Part shown: positions 8,127 to 16,874 of the stretch, one piece after another
How positions within the stretch are numbered: position 1 is the first letter of the stretch
How the letters are laid out: the number at the start of each line of letters is the position of its first letter
Origin: Streptomyces sp. S.PB5
GTDB taxonomy: Bacteria > Actinomycetota > Actinomycetes > Streptomycetales > Streptomycetaceae
Length of the DNA stretch: 64,000 nt
Direction: 5' to 3'
Assembly: GCF_030403745.1 (NCBI RefSeq)
Contig: NZ_JAQMWP010000001.1
Location: forward strand, 496,001-560,000
The notes under the pieces: generated by a model
Database searches by the model: none
What the model was told of the DNA's origin: nothing
Seen by the model: only the letters and a program-made list of their open reading frames with translations
Position numbers and translations under genes: made by a program

Positions 8127-10901
8127 TCAGAAGTTGGAGATCACGCTGGTGATGACCTGCTCGATGATCTCGGCCTTCTTGGCGTCGTACATCTGCGCAC
8201 CGGCGGCGTCGGCGATGCTCTCCAGTGCGGTACGGCCCTTCTGGTCCTCCTCGTCCGCCTTGTTGCCGTAGGCGATGGTGAAGATCCGTACCTCGGGCCG
8301 GGAGGTGTCACGAATGTGCCGGAGCAGGGTCTCCTCGGACAGACTGCCCTGGTCCTCGTTGCGGCCGTCGGTCAGCAGGATGATCGCGTTGATGGCCTTC
8401 GGGTCGTAGTCCGCGCGCATCGAGGTCAGAGCCGCGTCGAGGCTGTCGTTGAGCCCGGTCGCGCCCTCCGCCTCAAGAGCGCTGAAGTTCTCGGACAGCC
8501 GCTTCTCGTCGTAGGGGCCGAGCGGCACCAGCTCCCGGTAGTCCGTCTCGCCGCCCAGGTCCTCGGCGTCGGAGAACTTCCACAACCCGACCCGGTCCGA
8601 GCGGGTGAACTCCCCGAGCAGCTCGTCCTCCGCCTGTTTCAGTTGCCCCAGCTTCGAGTCGCCGGTGCTCGCTATCTCCTCGTTCATCGACCCCGAGGTG
8701 TCGATGAGCAGCAGCACGTTGGCGCGTCGGCGCAGCGAGGGCCAGATGTCCAGGAGGTGCTTCAGTACGTCGTCCCGGGGCAACGTCAGCGGATCGAGCG
8801 GCGTCTCGGGCCGGGCCCCGCTGGCCGGGTCGAACAGCGGCGATCCCTTCGTGATCTCGCCGTCGTGGGTGCGGAAACCGTAGGGAGCGAAGTACTGGTC
8901 GAACGTCTCGGGCTGGTGCAGATAGGTGAGGAAGTCGTTCGCCACCGTCCGCTTCGCCGAACCCTCGGGGGCCAGGTTGATGTAGGGGTGGTCGGAGTAC
9001 AGGGTCCCGTCGGTCGGATAGAACGAGACCAGCGGTGTCTCCGGCTTGCGGGTCTTGGCGCAGTCCTTCTCGTCGCTGAGCGCCCCGCACGGATAACCGG
9101 CGTTGTAGGCCGCCACGGAACTCTCCTCCAGGGTGACGGCGGAGATGTACGACATGGCGTTCTGCGCGCTGTCCTTGTCGGCCCGGCGGAGATTGGCGAG
9201 GAAGGTGAGCGTGGTGTCGCCGTAGTGCACCGTGGACTGCTCGATGCTCTTGACGAAGTTGCGGTTGCCGGGGTCGTCGAGGCGGGCCTTCGTCAGCTCG
9301 CCGCTGGTGCCGGTGTTGGCGTAGAACGCGCCGAGGGTCGCGTTGAGGCCGGAGGTGGAGTACGCGGGGTTGGTCTTGCCGAGCTTGAAGTCCCCCCACT
9401 CCGGCTTGCCGCGGTTCTTCGCCCCCCAGAAGCCCTCGGCGTTCGTCGACCAGTCGGCCAGCTCGCCCCAGGTGAACTGGTTCTCGGGCCACTCCAGGAC
9501 CTCGGCCATGGGCTTGGGCATCGCGACGGTGAGCGGGCTCGTCACGATCGACTCGGCCCGCCGGGGGAACAGGGCCTTGGTCTTGGCGGTCGCGTTGGCA
9601 CGCGCGAGCGAGAGCCAGGAGGACCCGGCCGGCGCCCACACGTCGGGCGTTTCCCCGTCGTCCTCGTCCCAGCCGCGTGCCAGGGCCCGCATCGCCTCGC
9701 CCGAGTTCCCGTCCTCGACCCGGATCTCGACACAGGTGTCGCCGCTGGAGCGGTTGCCGTACTTCGCCGCCGCTTCCCGCAGGGACCTCGACTTGTCCAC
9801 GGAGGAGGCGATGTAGAGATAGTCGTCAGGGTCGCCGCACGTCGCCAGGGTGGCGGAGGGAGCGACGGACAGCGTCTGGTTCCCCTCGTCGCCCGTGCCG
9901 TCGTTACCACACGACTGGAGGGACACGACGAGCGCGACGGCGGTCGTCAGCGCGATCGCGGTGACGGCCAGGGACCGCTTCCCCTGGAGGGCGCCAGGGC
10001 GGGCCGACTTCGGCCCGGGCGGTGATGCGGGCGGCTTCTTCGCGATGGGCGCGGCGGGCGGCTTGGGCCTGACCGTCTTCTTGGCCGCCTTCTTGCCGAT
10101 GGTCACGCCCAGCGGAAGCGTCGGGTGGGTGACGGCGGCGGGGCGAGCGGCCGACTCGATGTCCAGCACCAGAAGGGTGCGGACCGCGACCTGTGCCGCG
10201 TTGAGGGCGGCCTGCTCCTGGGCGTCGGCCTCCAGGACCTTCTTCCTGCCGTCGGCCCGGTCGCTGATGCCACGGATGAGCAGCCACCGGAGGCCTTCGT
10301 GTTCCTCGACCGCGCTCGCGAAGCCGACGCCCTCGGTCTCGATGGCCGCGGTGTCCTCGTAGCTCGTCGCGATGATCTCGTGATCGGGGGCGTTCAAGGA
10401 GTCGATCACGACGTCCCCGGACGCGATCGGCTTGAAGTGGATGTTGTAGGTGATCAGCGGACCGAGTTCGTTGGCCGCCTGCTCCGCGGCATGGACGATG
10501 TCACGCGGCGGCTTCCAGCCGTCGGGCCGGGCGTGGAAGCCCTTCTCGGACCGCTTGCCGTGCTGGTACGCGTACACCCGCTGGGCGACGACCACATCCC
10601 GCGGACCGGCGTCCTTGCGACCCGCGGCGATGCCGACGAAGAACGCGGCGTCGGGCTGGATCGTGGAGAGGCAGTTGCTCACCGCCGCGGCTGTGGCGGT
10701 GTTGCCGGTCCCGGTCCTGGAGAGGTACACCCGCCAGCGGACCCGGCCGCCCACCTCGTAGACCGCCGCACTCACACCCCGGCCGACCTGGACGGTGTCG
10801 ACGTGCTGCGCTTTGGCGTGCAGGAGATGGGCGGTGACCTTCTCGTACTCCACCCGAAGGGCCGTGAAGATCATCGCTGTGCGCGTGCGGGCTGCTGCCA
10901 C
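8127..10901 (-). CDS. Nucleoside-phosphorylase-like domain fused through a membrane helix to a binding-protein-like region and a vWA domain
   Basis: 924 residues from a GTG; an ATG at codon 10 is an alternative. Residues 9-247 resemble the MTA/SAH nucleosidase-PNP fold: FFVGIAAGRKD, AIETEGVGFA (Glu188/Glu190) and RGISDRADG (Asp214), the positions of the usual substrate-binding Glu and catalytic Asp. Residues 250-308 are a Lys/Pro/Ala linker, and 310-328 are one hydrophobic helix preceded by Gly-Lys-Arg, predicting N-in, C-out. Residues about 350-700 look like a periplasmic-binding-protein-like region containing Cys pairs. Residues 727-924 are a von Willebrand A domain with an intact MIDAS DTSGS at 734-738. 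This predicts a nucleotide-related enzyme or sensor inside the cell tied to an adhesive or ligand-binding module outside. The function is unknown. Confidence 0.8.
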   Translation of the reverse strand: MAAARTRTAMIFTALRVEYEKVTAHLLHAKAQHVDTVQVGRGVSAAVYEVGGRVRWRVYLSRTGTGNTATAAAVSNCLSTIQPDAAFFVGIAAGRKDAGPRDVVVAQRVYAYQHGKRSEKGFHARPDGWKPPRDIVHAAEQAANELGPLITYNIHFKPIASGDVVIDSLNAPDHEIIATSYEDTAAIETEGVGFASAVEEHEGLRWLLIRGISDRADGRKKVLEADAQEQAALNAAQVAVRTLLVLDIESAARPAAVTHPTLPLGVTIGKKAAKKTVRPKPPAAPIAKKPPASPPGPKSARPGALQGKRSLAVTAIALTTAVALVVSLQSCGNDGTGDEGNQTLSVAPSATLATCGDPDDYLYIASSVDKSRSLREAAAKYGNRSSGDTCVEIRVEDGNSGEAMRALARGWDEDDGETPDVWAPAGSSWLSLARANATAKTKALFPRRAESIVTSPLTVAMPKPMAEVLEWPENQFTWGELADWSTNAEGFWGAKNRGKPEWGDFKLGKTNPAYSTSGLNATLGAFYANTGTSGELTKARLDDPGNRNFVKSIEQSTVHYGDTTLTFLANLRRADKDSAQNAMSYISAVTLEESSVAAYNAGYPCGALSDEKDCAKTRKPETPLVSFYPTDGTLYSDHPYINLAPEGSAKRTVANDFLTYLHQPETFDQYFAPYGFRTHDGEITKGSPLFDPASGARPETPLDPLTLPRDDVLKHLLDIWPSLRRRANVLLLIDTSGSMNEEIASTGDSKLGQLKQAEDELLGEFTRSDRVGLWKFSDAEDLGGETDYRELVPLGPYDEKRLSENFSALEAEGATGLNDSLDAALTSMRADYDPKAINAIILLTDGRNEDQGSLSEETLLRHIRDTSRPEVRIFTIAYGNKADEEDQKGRTALESIADAAGAQMYDAKKAEIIEQVITSVISNF

Positions 10902-11008
10902 GGGACCAACCGATCTTGACGCGGACTCCGACGTTGTCGCCCAAGAGGCTCAACAACATCATGCAGCCCAACGGCCCTGGCAGGTACGGGTATTGACAAG
11001 AGCGGTCG

Positions 11009-11299
11009 CTAGTAAGGCGCCCTGAAGTCCGCCCACCCCAGCAACAGGATGACCACCGCCACCGTTCCGAACACCAGTGCGGTCGACGCCCACGGCGATC
11101 GCACCCAGGCCCGCCCCTGCACCCGCACCCGTCCCCGCCTGCGCCGCCTCTCCGGCTCCGCCCGGAACGGCTGCGGCCCGGGCGGGTTCTCCTTCCACCG
11201 CGCAGCCAGCATCCGAGCCCGAGCGGACGGCTCCTTGTGCTCCGCCCCGTCGGCCCACCGGATGTCGAACTCCCGCTCGTCATCGTCCTGTTCGGCCAT
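11009..11299 (-). CDS. Small protein with a C-terminal membrane anchor, unknown function
   Basis: 96 residues from the ATG at 11299; an in-frame ATG at 11311 would add four residues and lies only 8 nt from a hairpin. The N-terminal half is acidic then basic (AEQDDDEREFDIRWADG, then PERRRRRGRVRVQGR). A single hydrophobic helix near the end (STALVFGTVAVVILLLGWADF) suggests a tail-anchored protein with its bulk in the cytoplasm. I do not recognise the family. It sits downstream of glnA on the same strand, separated by a terminator-like hairpin, and ahead of the phosphorylase-vWA fusion. Confidence 0.7.
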   Translation of the reverse strand: MAEQDDDEREFDIRWADGAEHKEPSARARMLAARWKENPPGPQPFRAEPERRRRRGRVRVQGRAWVRSPWASTALVFGTVAVVILLLGWADFRAPY

Positions 11300-11318
11300 G
11301 TTGAAAACCATACGACGA

Positions 11319-11351
11319 CGCCCCCGCCCTGAGGAACCAGGAACGGGGGCG
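11319..11351 (-). terminator. Terminator-like hairpin after glnA
   Basis: An 8-bp perfect stem CGCCCCCG / CGGGGGCG with an inner CCT/AGG pairing, 41 nt beyond the glnA stop and just before the next minus-strand gene. Likely the main glnA terminator. Confidence 0.6.
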
Positions 11352-11392
11352 CCGGAAGAGCCGTGCAGCCGACAGCGGCGGCTACGGTCCGA

Positions 11393-12802
11393 TCACACGT
11401 CGAAGTACAGCTCGAACTCGTGCGGGTGCGGACGCAGCTGCAGCGGAGCGATCTCGTTCGCGCGCTTGAAGTCGATCCACGTCTCGATGAGGTCGGACGT
11501 GAAGACGTCACCGGCGAGCAGGAACTCGTGGTCGGCCTCGAGGGAGTCGAGGACGGCCGGGAGCGAGGTCGGGACCTGGGCCACGTTCGCGTGCTCCTCG
11601 GGAGCCAGCTCGTAGAGGTCCTTGTCGATCGGCTCGGCCGGCTCGATCTTGTTCTTGATGCCGTCCAGACCCGCGAGGAGCAGGGCGGAGAACGCCAGGT
11701 ACGGGTTGCCGGAGGAGTCGGGCGCACGGAACTCGACGCGCTTGGCCTTCGGGTTGGAGCCCGTGATCGGGATACGCATGGCCGCGGAGCGGTTGCGCTG
11801 CGAGTACACCAGGTTGATCGGCGCCTCGAAGCCCGGCACCAGACGGTGGTACGAGTTCACCGTCGGGTTGGTGAAGGCGAGCAGCGACGGGGCGTGCTTG
11901 AGGATGCCGCCGATGTAGTAGCGGGCGGTGTCCGACAGGCCCGCGTAGCCGGCCTCGTCGTAGAAGAGCGGGGAGCCGCCCTGCCACAGCGACTGGTGGA
12001 CGTGCATGCCCGAGCCGTTGTCACCGAAGATCGGCTTCGGCATGAAGGTCGCGGTCTTGCCGTTCTTCCAGGCCACGTTCTTCACGATGTACTTGAAGAG
12101 CTGGAGGTCGTCGGCCGCGGCGAGCAGCGTGTTGAACTTGTAGTTGATCTCGGCCTGGCCGGCGGTGCCCACCTCGTGGTGCTGGCGCTCGACCTGGAGG
12201 CCGGAGGCCGCGAGCTGGAGGGAGATCTCCGCGCGCAGGTCGGCGAAGTGGTCGACCGGCGGGGTCGGGAAGTAGCCGCCCTTGTAGCGGACCTTGTAAC
12301 CGCGGTTGTCCTCGATCGCACCGGTGTTCCAGGCGCCCGCCTCGGAGTCGATGTGGTAGAAGGACTCGTTCGCGGAGGTCTGGAAGCGCACGCTGTCGAA
12401 AACGTAGAACTCGGCCTCGGGACCGAAGTACGCGGTGTCCGCGATACCGGTCGACGCGAGGTAAGCCTCGGCCTTCTTGGCCACGTTGCGCGGGTCACGG
12501 GAGTACTGCTCGCCCGTGATCGGGTCGTGGATGAAGAAGTTGATGTTGACCGTCTTGTCGCGGCGGAAGGGGTCGACCCGGGCGGTCGACAGGTCCGCGC
12601 GCAGCGCCATGTCGGACTCGTGGATGGCCTGGAAACCACGGATCGACGAGCCGTCGAACGCGAGCTCCTCGTCCGGGTCGAACGCCTCGACGGGCAGCGT
12701 GAAGTGCTGCATGACGCCCGGCAGGTCGCAGAAGCGGACGTCGACGAACTTGACGTCCTCGTCCGCGATGAACTTCTTGGCCTCGTCGGCGTTCTGGAAC
12801 AT
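11393..12802 (-). CDS. glnA: Glutamine synthetase type I
   Basis: 469 residues, the normal length for the GSI-beta subunit. It makes glutamine from glutamate, ammonia and ATP as a dodecamer. Visible motifs are FDGSSIRGF, the EAEFYVFD metal region, [26 protein letters not shown] and NRSAAMRIP. Tyr397 in [10 protein letters not shown] is the adenylylation site, so activity is probably controlled by GlnE. The ATG at 12802 has GGAGGA 7 nt upstream; the frame stays open to 12931 but the extension lacks family sequence. A two-site GlnR box lies about 100-140 nt upstream, indicating nitrogen-dependent transcription. Confidence 0.97.
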   Translation of the reverse strand: MFQNADEAKKFIADEDVKFVDVRFCDLPGVMQHFTLPVEAFDPDEELAFDGSSIRGFQAIHESDMALRADLSTARVDPFRRDKTVNINFFIHDPITGEQYSRDPRNVAKKAEAYLASTGIADTAYFGPEAEFYVFDSVRFQTSANESFYHIDSEAGAWNTGAIEDNRGYKVRYKGGYFPTPPVDHFADLRAEISLQLAASGLQVERQHHEVGTAGQAEINYKFNTLLAAADDLQLFKYIVKNVAWKNGKTATFMPKPIFGDNGSGMHVHQSLWQGGSPLFYDEAGYAGLSDTARYYIGGILKHAPSLLAFTNPTVNSYHRLVPGFEAPINLVYSQRNRSAAMRIPITGSNPKAKRVEFRAPDSSGNPYLAFSALLLAGLDGIKNKIEPAEPIDKDLYELAPEEHANVAQVPTSLPAVLDSLEADHEFLLAGDVFTSDLIETWIDFKRANEIAPLQLRPHPHEFELYFDV

Positions 12803-12899
12803 CCAGCTCCTCCTACTCCCGGCCCGTCCGCGCCGGGGTGGTAGTTCGTTCGTGCGGCCAGTGCGGTGGCACACGCTGACCTCGACAGTAGGGACGCGT

Positions 12900-12940
12900 G
12901 ATTTCTCGGGCGTGACCCATTTGTTTCGCACAAGTTAACC
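12900..12940 (-). promoter_or_regulatory. GlnR box upstream of glnA
   Basis: On the minus strand the order is GTTAAC, 6 nt, GAAAC, 6 nt, GTCAC, 6 nt, GAAAT. This matches the GlnR consensus of alternating gTnAC and GaAAc sites spaced by six bases, with both a-b pairs present. GlnR is the global nitrogen regulator of Streptomyces and activates glnA under nitrogen limitation. The box is about 100 nt ahead of the start codon. Confidence 0.85.
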
Positions 12941-13001
12941 GGACATCCCGCACCGCACCCCACCTGTCCGTATCCCGAAACGGGCGCAGTACCGTGGACG
13001 G

Positions 13002-13469
13002 GTGGACAAGAGGGAAGCAATCGGATCGTGGCTCTCGGGCCCCCGCGCGGCCGCCGAGCAAGCCGGTGTCGACTTCGGATACCGGGGTGAGCAGCTGGGC
13101 CTGCCCGAGGAGGGGCCGGGCTCCATCGCCCGCCCGGGCCGCAGGATCGGCGCACTGGTGGTCGACTGGGGCCTCTGCCTCTTGATCGCATACGGCCTGA
13201 TCGCGGACAGCTACAACGAGGCGGCCCAGATCTGGGCCCCGATCGTACTCTTCGTCCTCATGGTCCTCACGGTCGGCACCCTCGGCTTCACCCCCGGCAA
13301 GCGCCTCTTCGGCCTCCGCGTGGTCAGCCTGGCCACCGGCACCGTCAACCCGCTGCGCGCCCTGCTCCGCACGGTCCTGCTCTTCCTCGCCGTCCCGGCC
13401 CTGATCTGGGACCGCGACGGCCGCGGCCTCCACGACCAGCTGGCCCGCACGGTCGAGGTCCGCATCTGA
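13002..13469 (+). CDS. RDD family membrane protein
   Basis: 155 residues from a GTG. After a hydrophilic N-terminus, residues about 45 onward form an RDD domain with the defining R/D/D pattern (RPGRRIGALVVDWGL and WDRDGRGLHDQLARTVEV) and about three membrane helices, including FTPGKRLFGLRVV. RDD proteins are small integral membrane proteins, some linked to ion transport; a specific role here is unknown. It diverges from glnA, so the 200-nt gap with the GlnR box may also affect this gene. It ends at a very strong hairpin. Confidence 0.88.
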   Translation: MDKREAIGSWLSGPRAAAEQAGVDFGYRGEQLGLPEEGPGSIARPGRRIGALVVDWGLCLLIAYGLIADSYNEAAQIWAPIVLFVLMVLTVGTLGFTPGKRLFGLRVVSLATGTVNPLRALLRTVLLFLAVPALIWDRDGRGLHDQLARTVEVRI

Positions 13470-13475
13470 ACATCT

Positions 13476-13531
13476 CCGCTACGACGAAGAGGGCGCCCGG
13501 ATCACACCGGGCGCCCTCTTCGTCGTAGCGG
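13476..13531. terminator. Perfect 25-bp stem hairpin, bidirectional terminator
   Basis: The arms 13476-13500 and 13507-13531 are exact reverse complements, with a 6-nt ATCACA loop. It sits between the convergent RDD and DUF4191 genes and should stop both. Confidence 0.9.
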
Positions 13532-13552
13532 GTAAATCTCGTGGCAGGTGAA

Positions 13553-14254
13553 TCAGCGAGCCTTCGGGCCGCCCTTCGGCAGCTTCATGCCCTTCGGCAT
13601 CGGGCCCTTCGGCAACGGCATGTTGCTCATCAGGTCGCCCATGGCCCGCAGCCGGTCGTTGGTGGCGGTCACCTGGGGACCGGTCAGCACGCGCGGCAGC
13701 TTCAGCATCGAGGTCCGCAGCTTCTTCAGCGGGATCTGGCCCTCGCCCGTGCCGACGATCAGGTCGTGCACCGGTACGTCCGCGACGATCCGGTTCATCT
13801 TCTTCTTCTCGGCGGCCAGCAGGCCCTTCACCCGGTTCGGGTTGCCCTCGGCGACCAGCACGATGCCGGCCTTGCCGACGGCCCGGTGCACCACGTCCTG
13901 GCTGCGGTTCATCGCCACCGCGGGGGTCGTCGTCCAGCCCCGGCCGATGTTGTCCAGTACGGCGGCCGCAGCGCCCGGCTGCCCCTCCATCTGTCCGAAC
14001 GCGGCCCGCTCGGCCCGGCGCCCGAAGACGATCGCCGTCCCGAGGAGGGCGAGCAGAAGGCCCAGGATGCCCAGGTAGACCGGGTGGCCGATCAGGAAGC
14101 CGATCGCGAGAAAGACACCGAGGATGAGGATGAAGACGCCCGAAAGAACAAGGCCGATCTTCTTGTCGGCCCTGCGGGTCATCTTGTACGTCAGGGCGAT
14201 CTGCTTCAGTCGCCCGGGGTTAGCGGCATCGGCCGCACTGTCACTTCTCGCCAT
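13553..14254 (-). CDS. DUF4191 family membrane protein
   Basis: 233 residues. Two adjacent membrane helices at about 33-80 (IGLVLSGVFILILGVFLAI, YLGILGLLLALLGTAIVFG) are followed by a soluble region with GKAGIVLVAEGNPNRVKGLL and a basic, proline/glycine-rich tail with repeated PKG (MPKGMKLPKGGPKAR). This is the actinobacterial DUF4191 pattern. The function is unknown. It lies between the SCO2195-family gene and the RDD gene, close to glnA, an order conserved in streptomycetes as I recall it. Confidence 0.85.
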   Translation of the reverse strand: MARSDSAADAANPGRLKQIALTYKMTRRADKKIGLVLSGVFILILGVFLAIGFLIGHPVYLGILGLLLALLGTAIVFGRRAERAAFGQMEGQPGAAAAVLDNIGRGWTTTPAVAMNRSQDVVHRAVGKAGIVLVAEGNPNRVKGLLAAEKKKMNRIVADVPVHDLIVGTGEGQIPLKKLRTSMLKLPRVLTGPQVTATNDRLRAMGDLMSNMPLPKGPMPKGMKLPKGGPKAR

Positions 14255-14314
14255 GCCACGAAGTCTACGTGGCCCCAGGAGCGCCGACGACGGCAGTGCC
14301 CCGGAGGAAAACGT

Positions 14315-14515
14315 TCAGGAACGACCGGCGAGCGACTGCTCCAGGACCCGCTGCGCCTCGACCCTGTCCTTGGCTCGGCGGCGGTCCTCCAGGACGGACG
14401 TCCAGGCGTTGCGGCGGGCGGTGCGCTGACCGCTGCTCATGAGCAGCGACTCGACGGCACGGAGTGCATCGGTGAGCGATGGAATGGCGGTGGCGCGTAC
14501 GGGCGCGGCCTGCAT
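14315..14515 (-). CDS. SCO2195 family GlnR-regulated small protein
   Basis: 66 residues starting MQAAPVRATAIPSLTDALRA and ending EQSLAGRS. It is helical and charged, with no membrane segment and no Cys. Its size, sequence style and position between lipA and the DUF4191 gene match the small GlnR-controlled protein named after S. coelicolor SCO2195; that identity is from memory. On the minus strand GGGGGGACCTCC lies just before the ATG, so translation should be strong. A GlnR-like site lies about 75 nt upstream. The molecular role is unknown; a small nitrogen-stress effector is a guess. Confidence 0.75.
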   Translation of the reverse strand: MQAAPVRATAIPSLTDALRAVESLLMSSGQRTARRNAWTSVLEDRRRAKDRVEAQRVLEQSLAGRS

Positions 14516-14591
14516 GATGGAGGTCCCCCCTCAGGGATAAGCAGCTCTGGTGAGTGGTGCACGGGCTGTACAACCAGGGTCACTGATTGGT

Positions 14592-14607
14592 GTTACCAGG
14601 GCGTGAC
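14592..14607 (-). promoter_or_regulatory. Candidate GlnR site upstream of the SCO2195-family gene
   Basis: The minus strand reads GTCAC, 6 nt, GTAAC, which fits one gTnAC-n6-GaAAc pair with one mismatch. Further GTGACC and GTTTGACC elements are near. Weaker than the glnA box, but the gene family it serves is known as GlnR-controlled. Confidence 0.5.
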
Positions 14608-14655
14608 CGACCGGTCAAACACCAATGAAGCCTTGATACCCAGGCCGAAAACACT

Positions 14656-14705
14656 GACGCGGCCCTGACGGCGTCCTCATCTGCGAGGACGCCCGGGGCC
14701 GCGTC
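14656..14705 (-). terminator. Hairpin after lipA
   Basis: A long imperfect inverted repeat: GACGCGGCC...GCGTCCTC (left) and GAGGACGC...GGCCGCGTC (right) with an ATCTGC loop, 69 nt beyond the lipA stop. It separates lipA from the SCO2195-family gene. Confidence 0.7.
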
Positions 14706-14773
14706 AACCGGCCACTACCGGACGGTAGCTGCTTGTGCTCGGATTCACACGCGCTGGGTGGCACGCAGTGCCA

Positions 14774-15739
14774 TCAGACGGCCTGGGAGGCCACGTACGC
14801 GCCTCGCTTCTCCACGGCCATCTGGTACAGCCGGCCCGCGCGGTACGAGGACCGGACCAGCGGACCGGACATCACACCGGAGAAGCCGATCTGGTCGGCC
14901 TCCTCCTTCAGCTCCACGAACTCCTGCGGCTTGACCCAGCGCTCCACGGGGTGGTGGCGCACCGAAGGCCGCAGGTACTGCGTGATGGTCACGAGTTCGC
15001 AGCCCGCGTCGTGCAGCTGCTTCAGCGCCTCGCTGACCTCCTCGCGGGTCTCGCCCATGCCGAGGATCAGGTTGGACTTGGTCACCAGGCCGAAGTCGCG
15101 GGCCTCGGTGATGACCTTCAGGGAGCGCTCGTAACGGAAGCCGGGGCGGATCCGCTTGAAGATCCGCGGCACCGTCTCGACGTTGTGCGCGAAGACCTCG
15201 GGGCGGGACTCGAAGACCTGCTGGAGCAGCTCCGGCACCGCGTTGAAGTCGGGGGCGAGCAGCTCGACCTTGGTGTGGCCGCCCTCGCGCTCCGCGGTCT
15301 GCTGGTGGATCTGGCGCACGGTCTCGGCGTACAGCCAGGCGCCGCCGTCCTCCAGGTCGTCGCGGGCGACGCCGGTGATGGTGGCGTAGTTCAGGTCCAT
15401 GGTGACCACGGACTCGCCGACCCGGCGCGGCTCGTCACGGTCGAGGGCCTCGGGCTTGCCGGTGTCGATCTGGCAGAAGTCGCAGCGCCGGGTGCACTGG
15501 TCACCGCCGATGAGGAAGGTCGCCTCGCGGTCCTCCCAGCACTCGTAGATGTTGGGGCAGCCGGCTTCCTGGCAGACCGTGTGCAGGCCCTCGCTCTTCA
15601 CGAGCTTCTGCATCGCGGTGTACTCGGGACCCATTTTCGCCCGCGTCTTGATCCACTCGGGCTTGCGCTCGATGGGGGTCTGGGCGTTCCGGACCTCCAG
15701 GCGCAGCATCTTGCGTCCGTCGGGTGTGACTGCGGACAC
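14774..15739 (-). CDS. lipA: Lipoyl synthase
   Basis: 321 residues from the GTG at 15739, chosen because GGGAG lies 5 nt before it and the family sequence begins there; the open frame to 15790 adds an unlikely extension. It is a radical SAM enzyme that inserts two sulfurs into octanoyl groups to form lipoyl groups. Auxiliary cluster cysteines are Cys56, Cys61 and Cys67 ([12 protein letters not shown]); radical SAM cysteines are Cys82, Cys86 and Cys89 (CTRRCDFC); the conserved RSSYRAG is near the end. It is 121 nt downstream of lipB on the same strand, forming the lipoate assembly unit that serves PDH/OGDH E2 and GcvH. Confidence 0.97.
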   Translation of the reverse strand: MSAVTPDGRKMLRLEVRNAQTPIERKPEWIKTRAKMGPEYTAMQKLVKSEGLHTVCQEAGCPNIYECWEDREATFLIGGDQCTRRCDFCQIDTGKPEALDRDEPRRVGESVVTMDLNYATITGVARDDLEDGGAWLYAETVRQIHQQTAEREGGHTKVELLAPDFNAVPELLQQVFESRPEVFAHNVETVPRIFKRIRPGFRYERSLKVITEARDFGLVTKSNLILGMGETREEVSEALKQLHDAGCELVTITQYLRPSVRHHPVERWVKPQEFVELKEEADQIGFSGVMSGPLVRSSYRAGRLYQMAVEKRGAYVASQAV

Positions 15740-15860
15740 AGCGGCTCCCTGCTGATTGACTAACGAAGCATTCGATTCTTCGGCGTACACCAGGGTACGC
15801 CCGTGCTTACCAAGCCTTGCTGTTAGGCCAACCCCGGCGCTTCAGGGCTGATTCCCGACC

Positions 15861-16658
15861 TCAGGCGGTCGCCTTCTCGATCTCCCGCGGCTTCAGATCC
15901 GCGTTCTCGAGGACGTCCTTCAAGTGCCGCTCCACCACCGGCAGTACCTCCGCGATCGTGACGTCCCGACCGAGTTCGCCCGCCAGCGAAGCGACCCCCG
16001 CGTCCCGGATCCCGCACGGGATGATCCGGTCGAACCACCGGTTGTCGGGGTTCACGTTCAGCGCGAAGCCGTGCATCGTGACCCCCTTCGCGACCCGGAT
16101 CCCGATCGCCGCGATCTTGCGGTCCTCGCGCCGCTGGCCCGCGTTGGACGGGGCGTACTCCGGCCCGTTCATCCGCGGGTCGAACTCCTCGTCGTGCAGA
16201 CGGGGGTCGAAGTCCAGCGACAGTCCGCCGATGGACGGACGCTGTTCGATCGGGTCGCCGAGCACCCACACCCCGCTGCGCCCCTCGACCCGGCTGGTCT
16301 CCAGGCCGAACTCCGCGCACGTGCGGATCAGCGCTTCCTCAAGGCGTCGTACATGCGCCACGACGTCCACCGGACGTGGGAGCTTCTGGATGGGGTAGCC
16401 CACCAGCTGGCCCGGGCCGTGCCAGGTGATCTTGCCGCCGCGGTCGACGTCGATGACCGGGGTGCCGTCGAGAGGACGTTCGCTGTCCGCCGTCCGCCGT
16501 CCGGCCGTGTAGACCGGCGGGTGTTCGAGCAGCAGGACGGTGTCGGGGACCTCGTCGGCGAACCGCGCCGCGTGCACCCGGCGCTGCTCGTCCCACGCCT
16601 CCTGGTACTCGACGGCGTCCGCGCCGAACCCCATGCGGACGAACCGCAACTCACTCAC
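15861..16658 (-). CDS. lipB: Lipoyl(octanoyl) transferase
   Basis: 265 residues from the GTG at 16658, with GGGAGG 8 nt upstream; the frame is open to 16745 but lacks family sequence there. It transfers octanoate from acyl carrier protein to lipoyl domains. The motifs are [17 protein letters not shown], catalytic Lys181 in RKIAAIG and nucleophile Cys215 in IIPCGI. A segment of roughly 35 residues (about 137-175, with [18 protein letters not shown]) is extra relative to the E. coli enzyme as I recall it. It precedes lipA in the same direction. Confidence 0.95.
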   Translation of the reverse strand: MSELRFVRMGFGADAVEYQEAWDEQRRVHAARFADEVPDTVLLLEHPPVYTAGRRTADSERPLDGTPVIDVDRGGKITWHGPGQLVGYPIQKLPRPVDVVAHVRRLEEALIRTCAEFGLETSRVEGRSGVWVLGDPIEQRPSIGGLSLDFDPRLHDEEFDPRMNGPEYAPSNAGQRREDRKIAAIGIRVAKGVTMHGFALNVNPDNRWFDRIIPCGIRDAGVASLAGELGRDVTIAEVLPVVERHLKDVLENADLKPREIEKATA

Positions 16659-16874
16659 GGCAAGCGCCTCCCTGGCGAGTCGTAAGGCACGAACTGTGCC
16701 TACGCCACTGTACGACTGTCGGTCGCGCGTCAGCCGTGCGGTCAATCCTCACACGATCGGATGAACGAACGTCGAAGTGTGCGATCGTCTGCTCACTCTC
16801 CGCTACATTCGCGCCGTCCTATAGAGGCCATAAGGGCTGCTCACAGGCAATCCGGGCAGGAGACACCACCCCAG

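Noticed and set aside
7668..10025. 785-codon plus-strand open frame opposite htpX and the phosphorylase-vWA gene
   Set aside because: It crosses two real genes and their intergenic gap, with shadow-type composition.
12803..12931. N-terminal extension of glnA
   Set aside because: The extra 43 codons overlap the promoter and GlnR box, and GGAGGA marks the internal ATG.
16659..16745. N-terminal extension of lipB
   Set aside because: The GGGAGG and family sequence place the start at the GTG at 16658.
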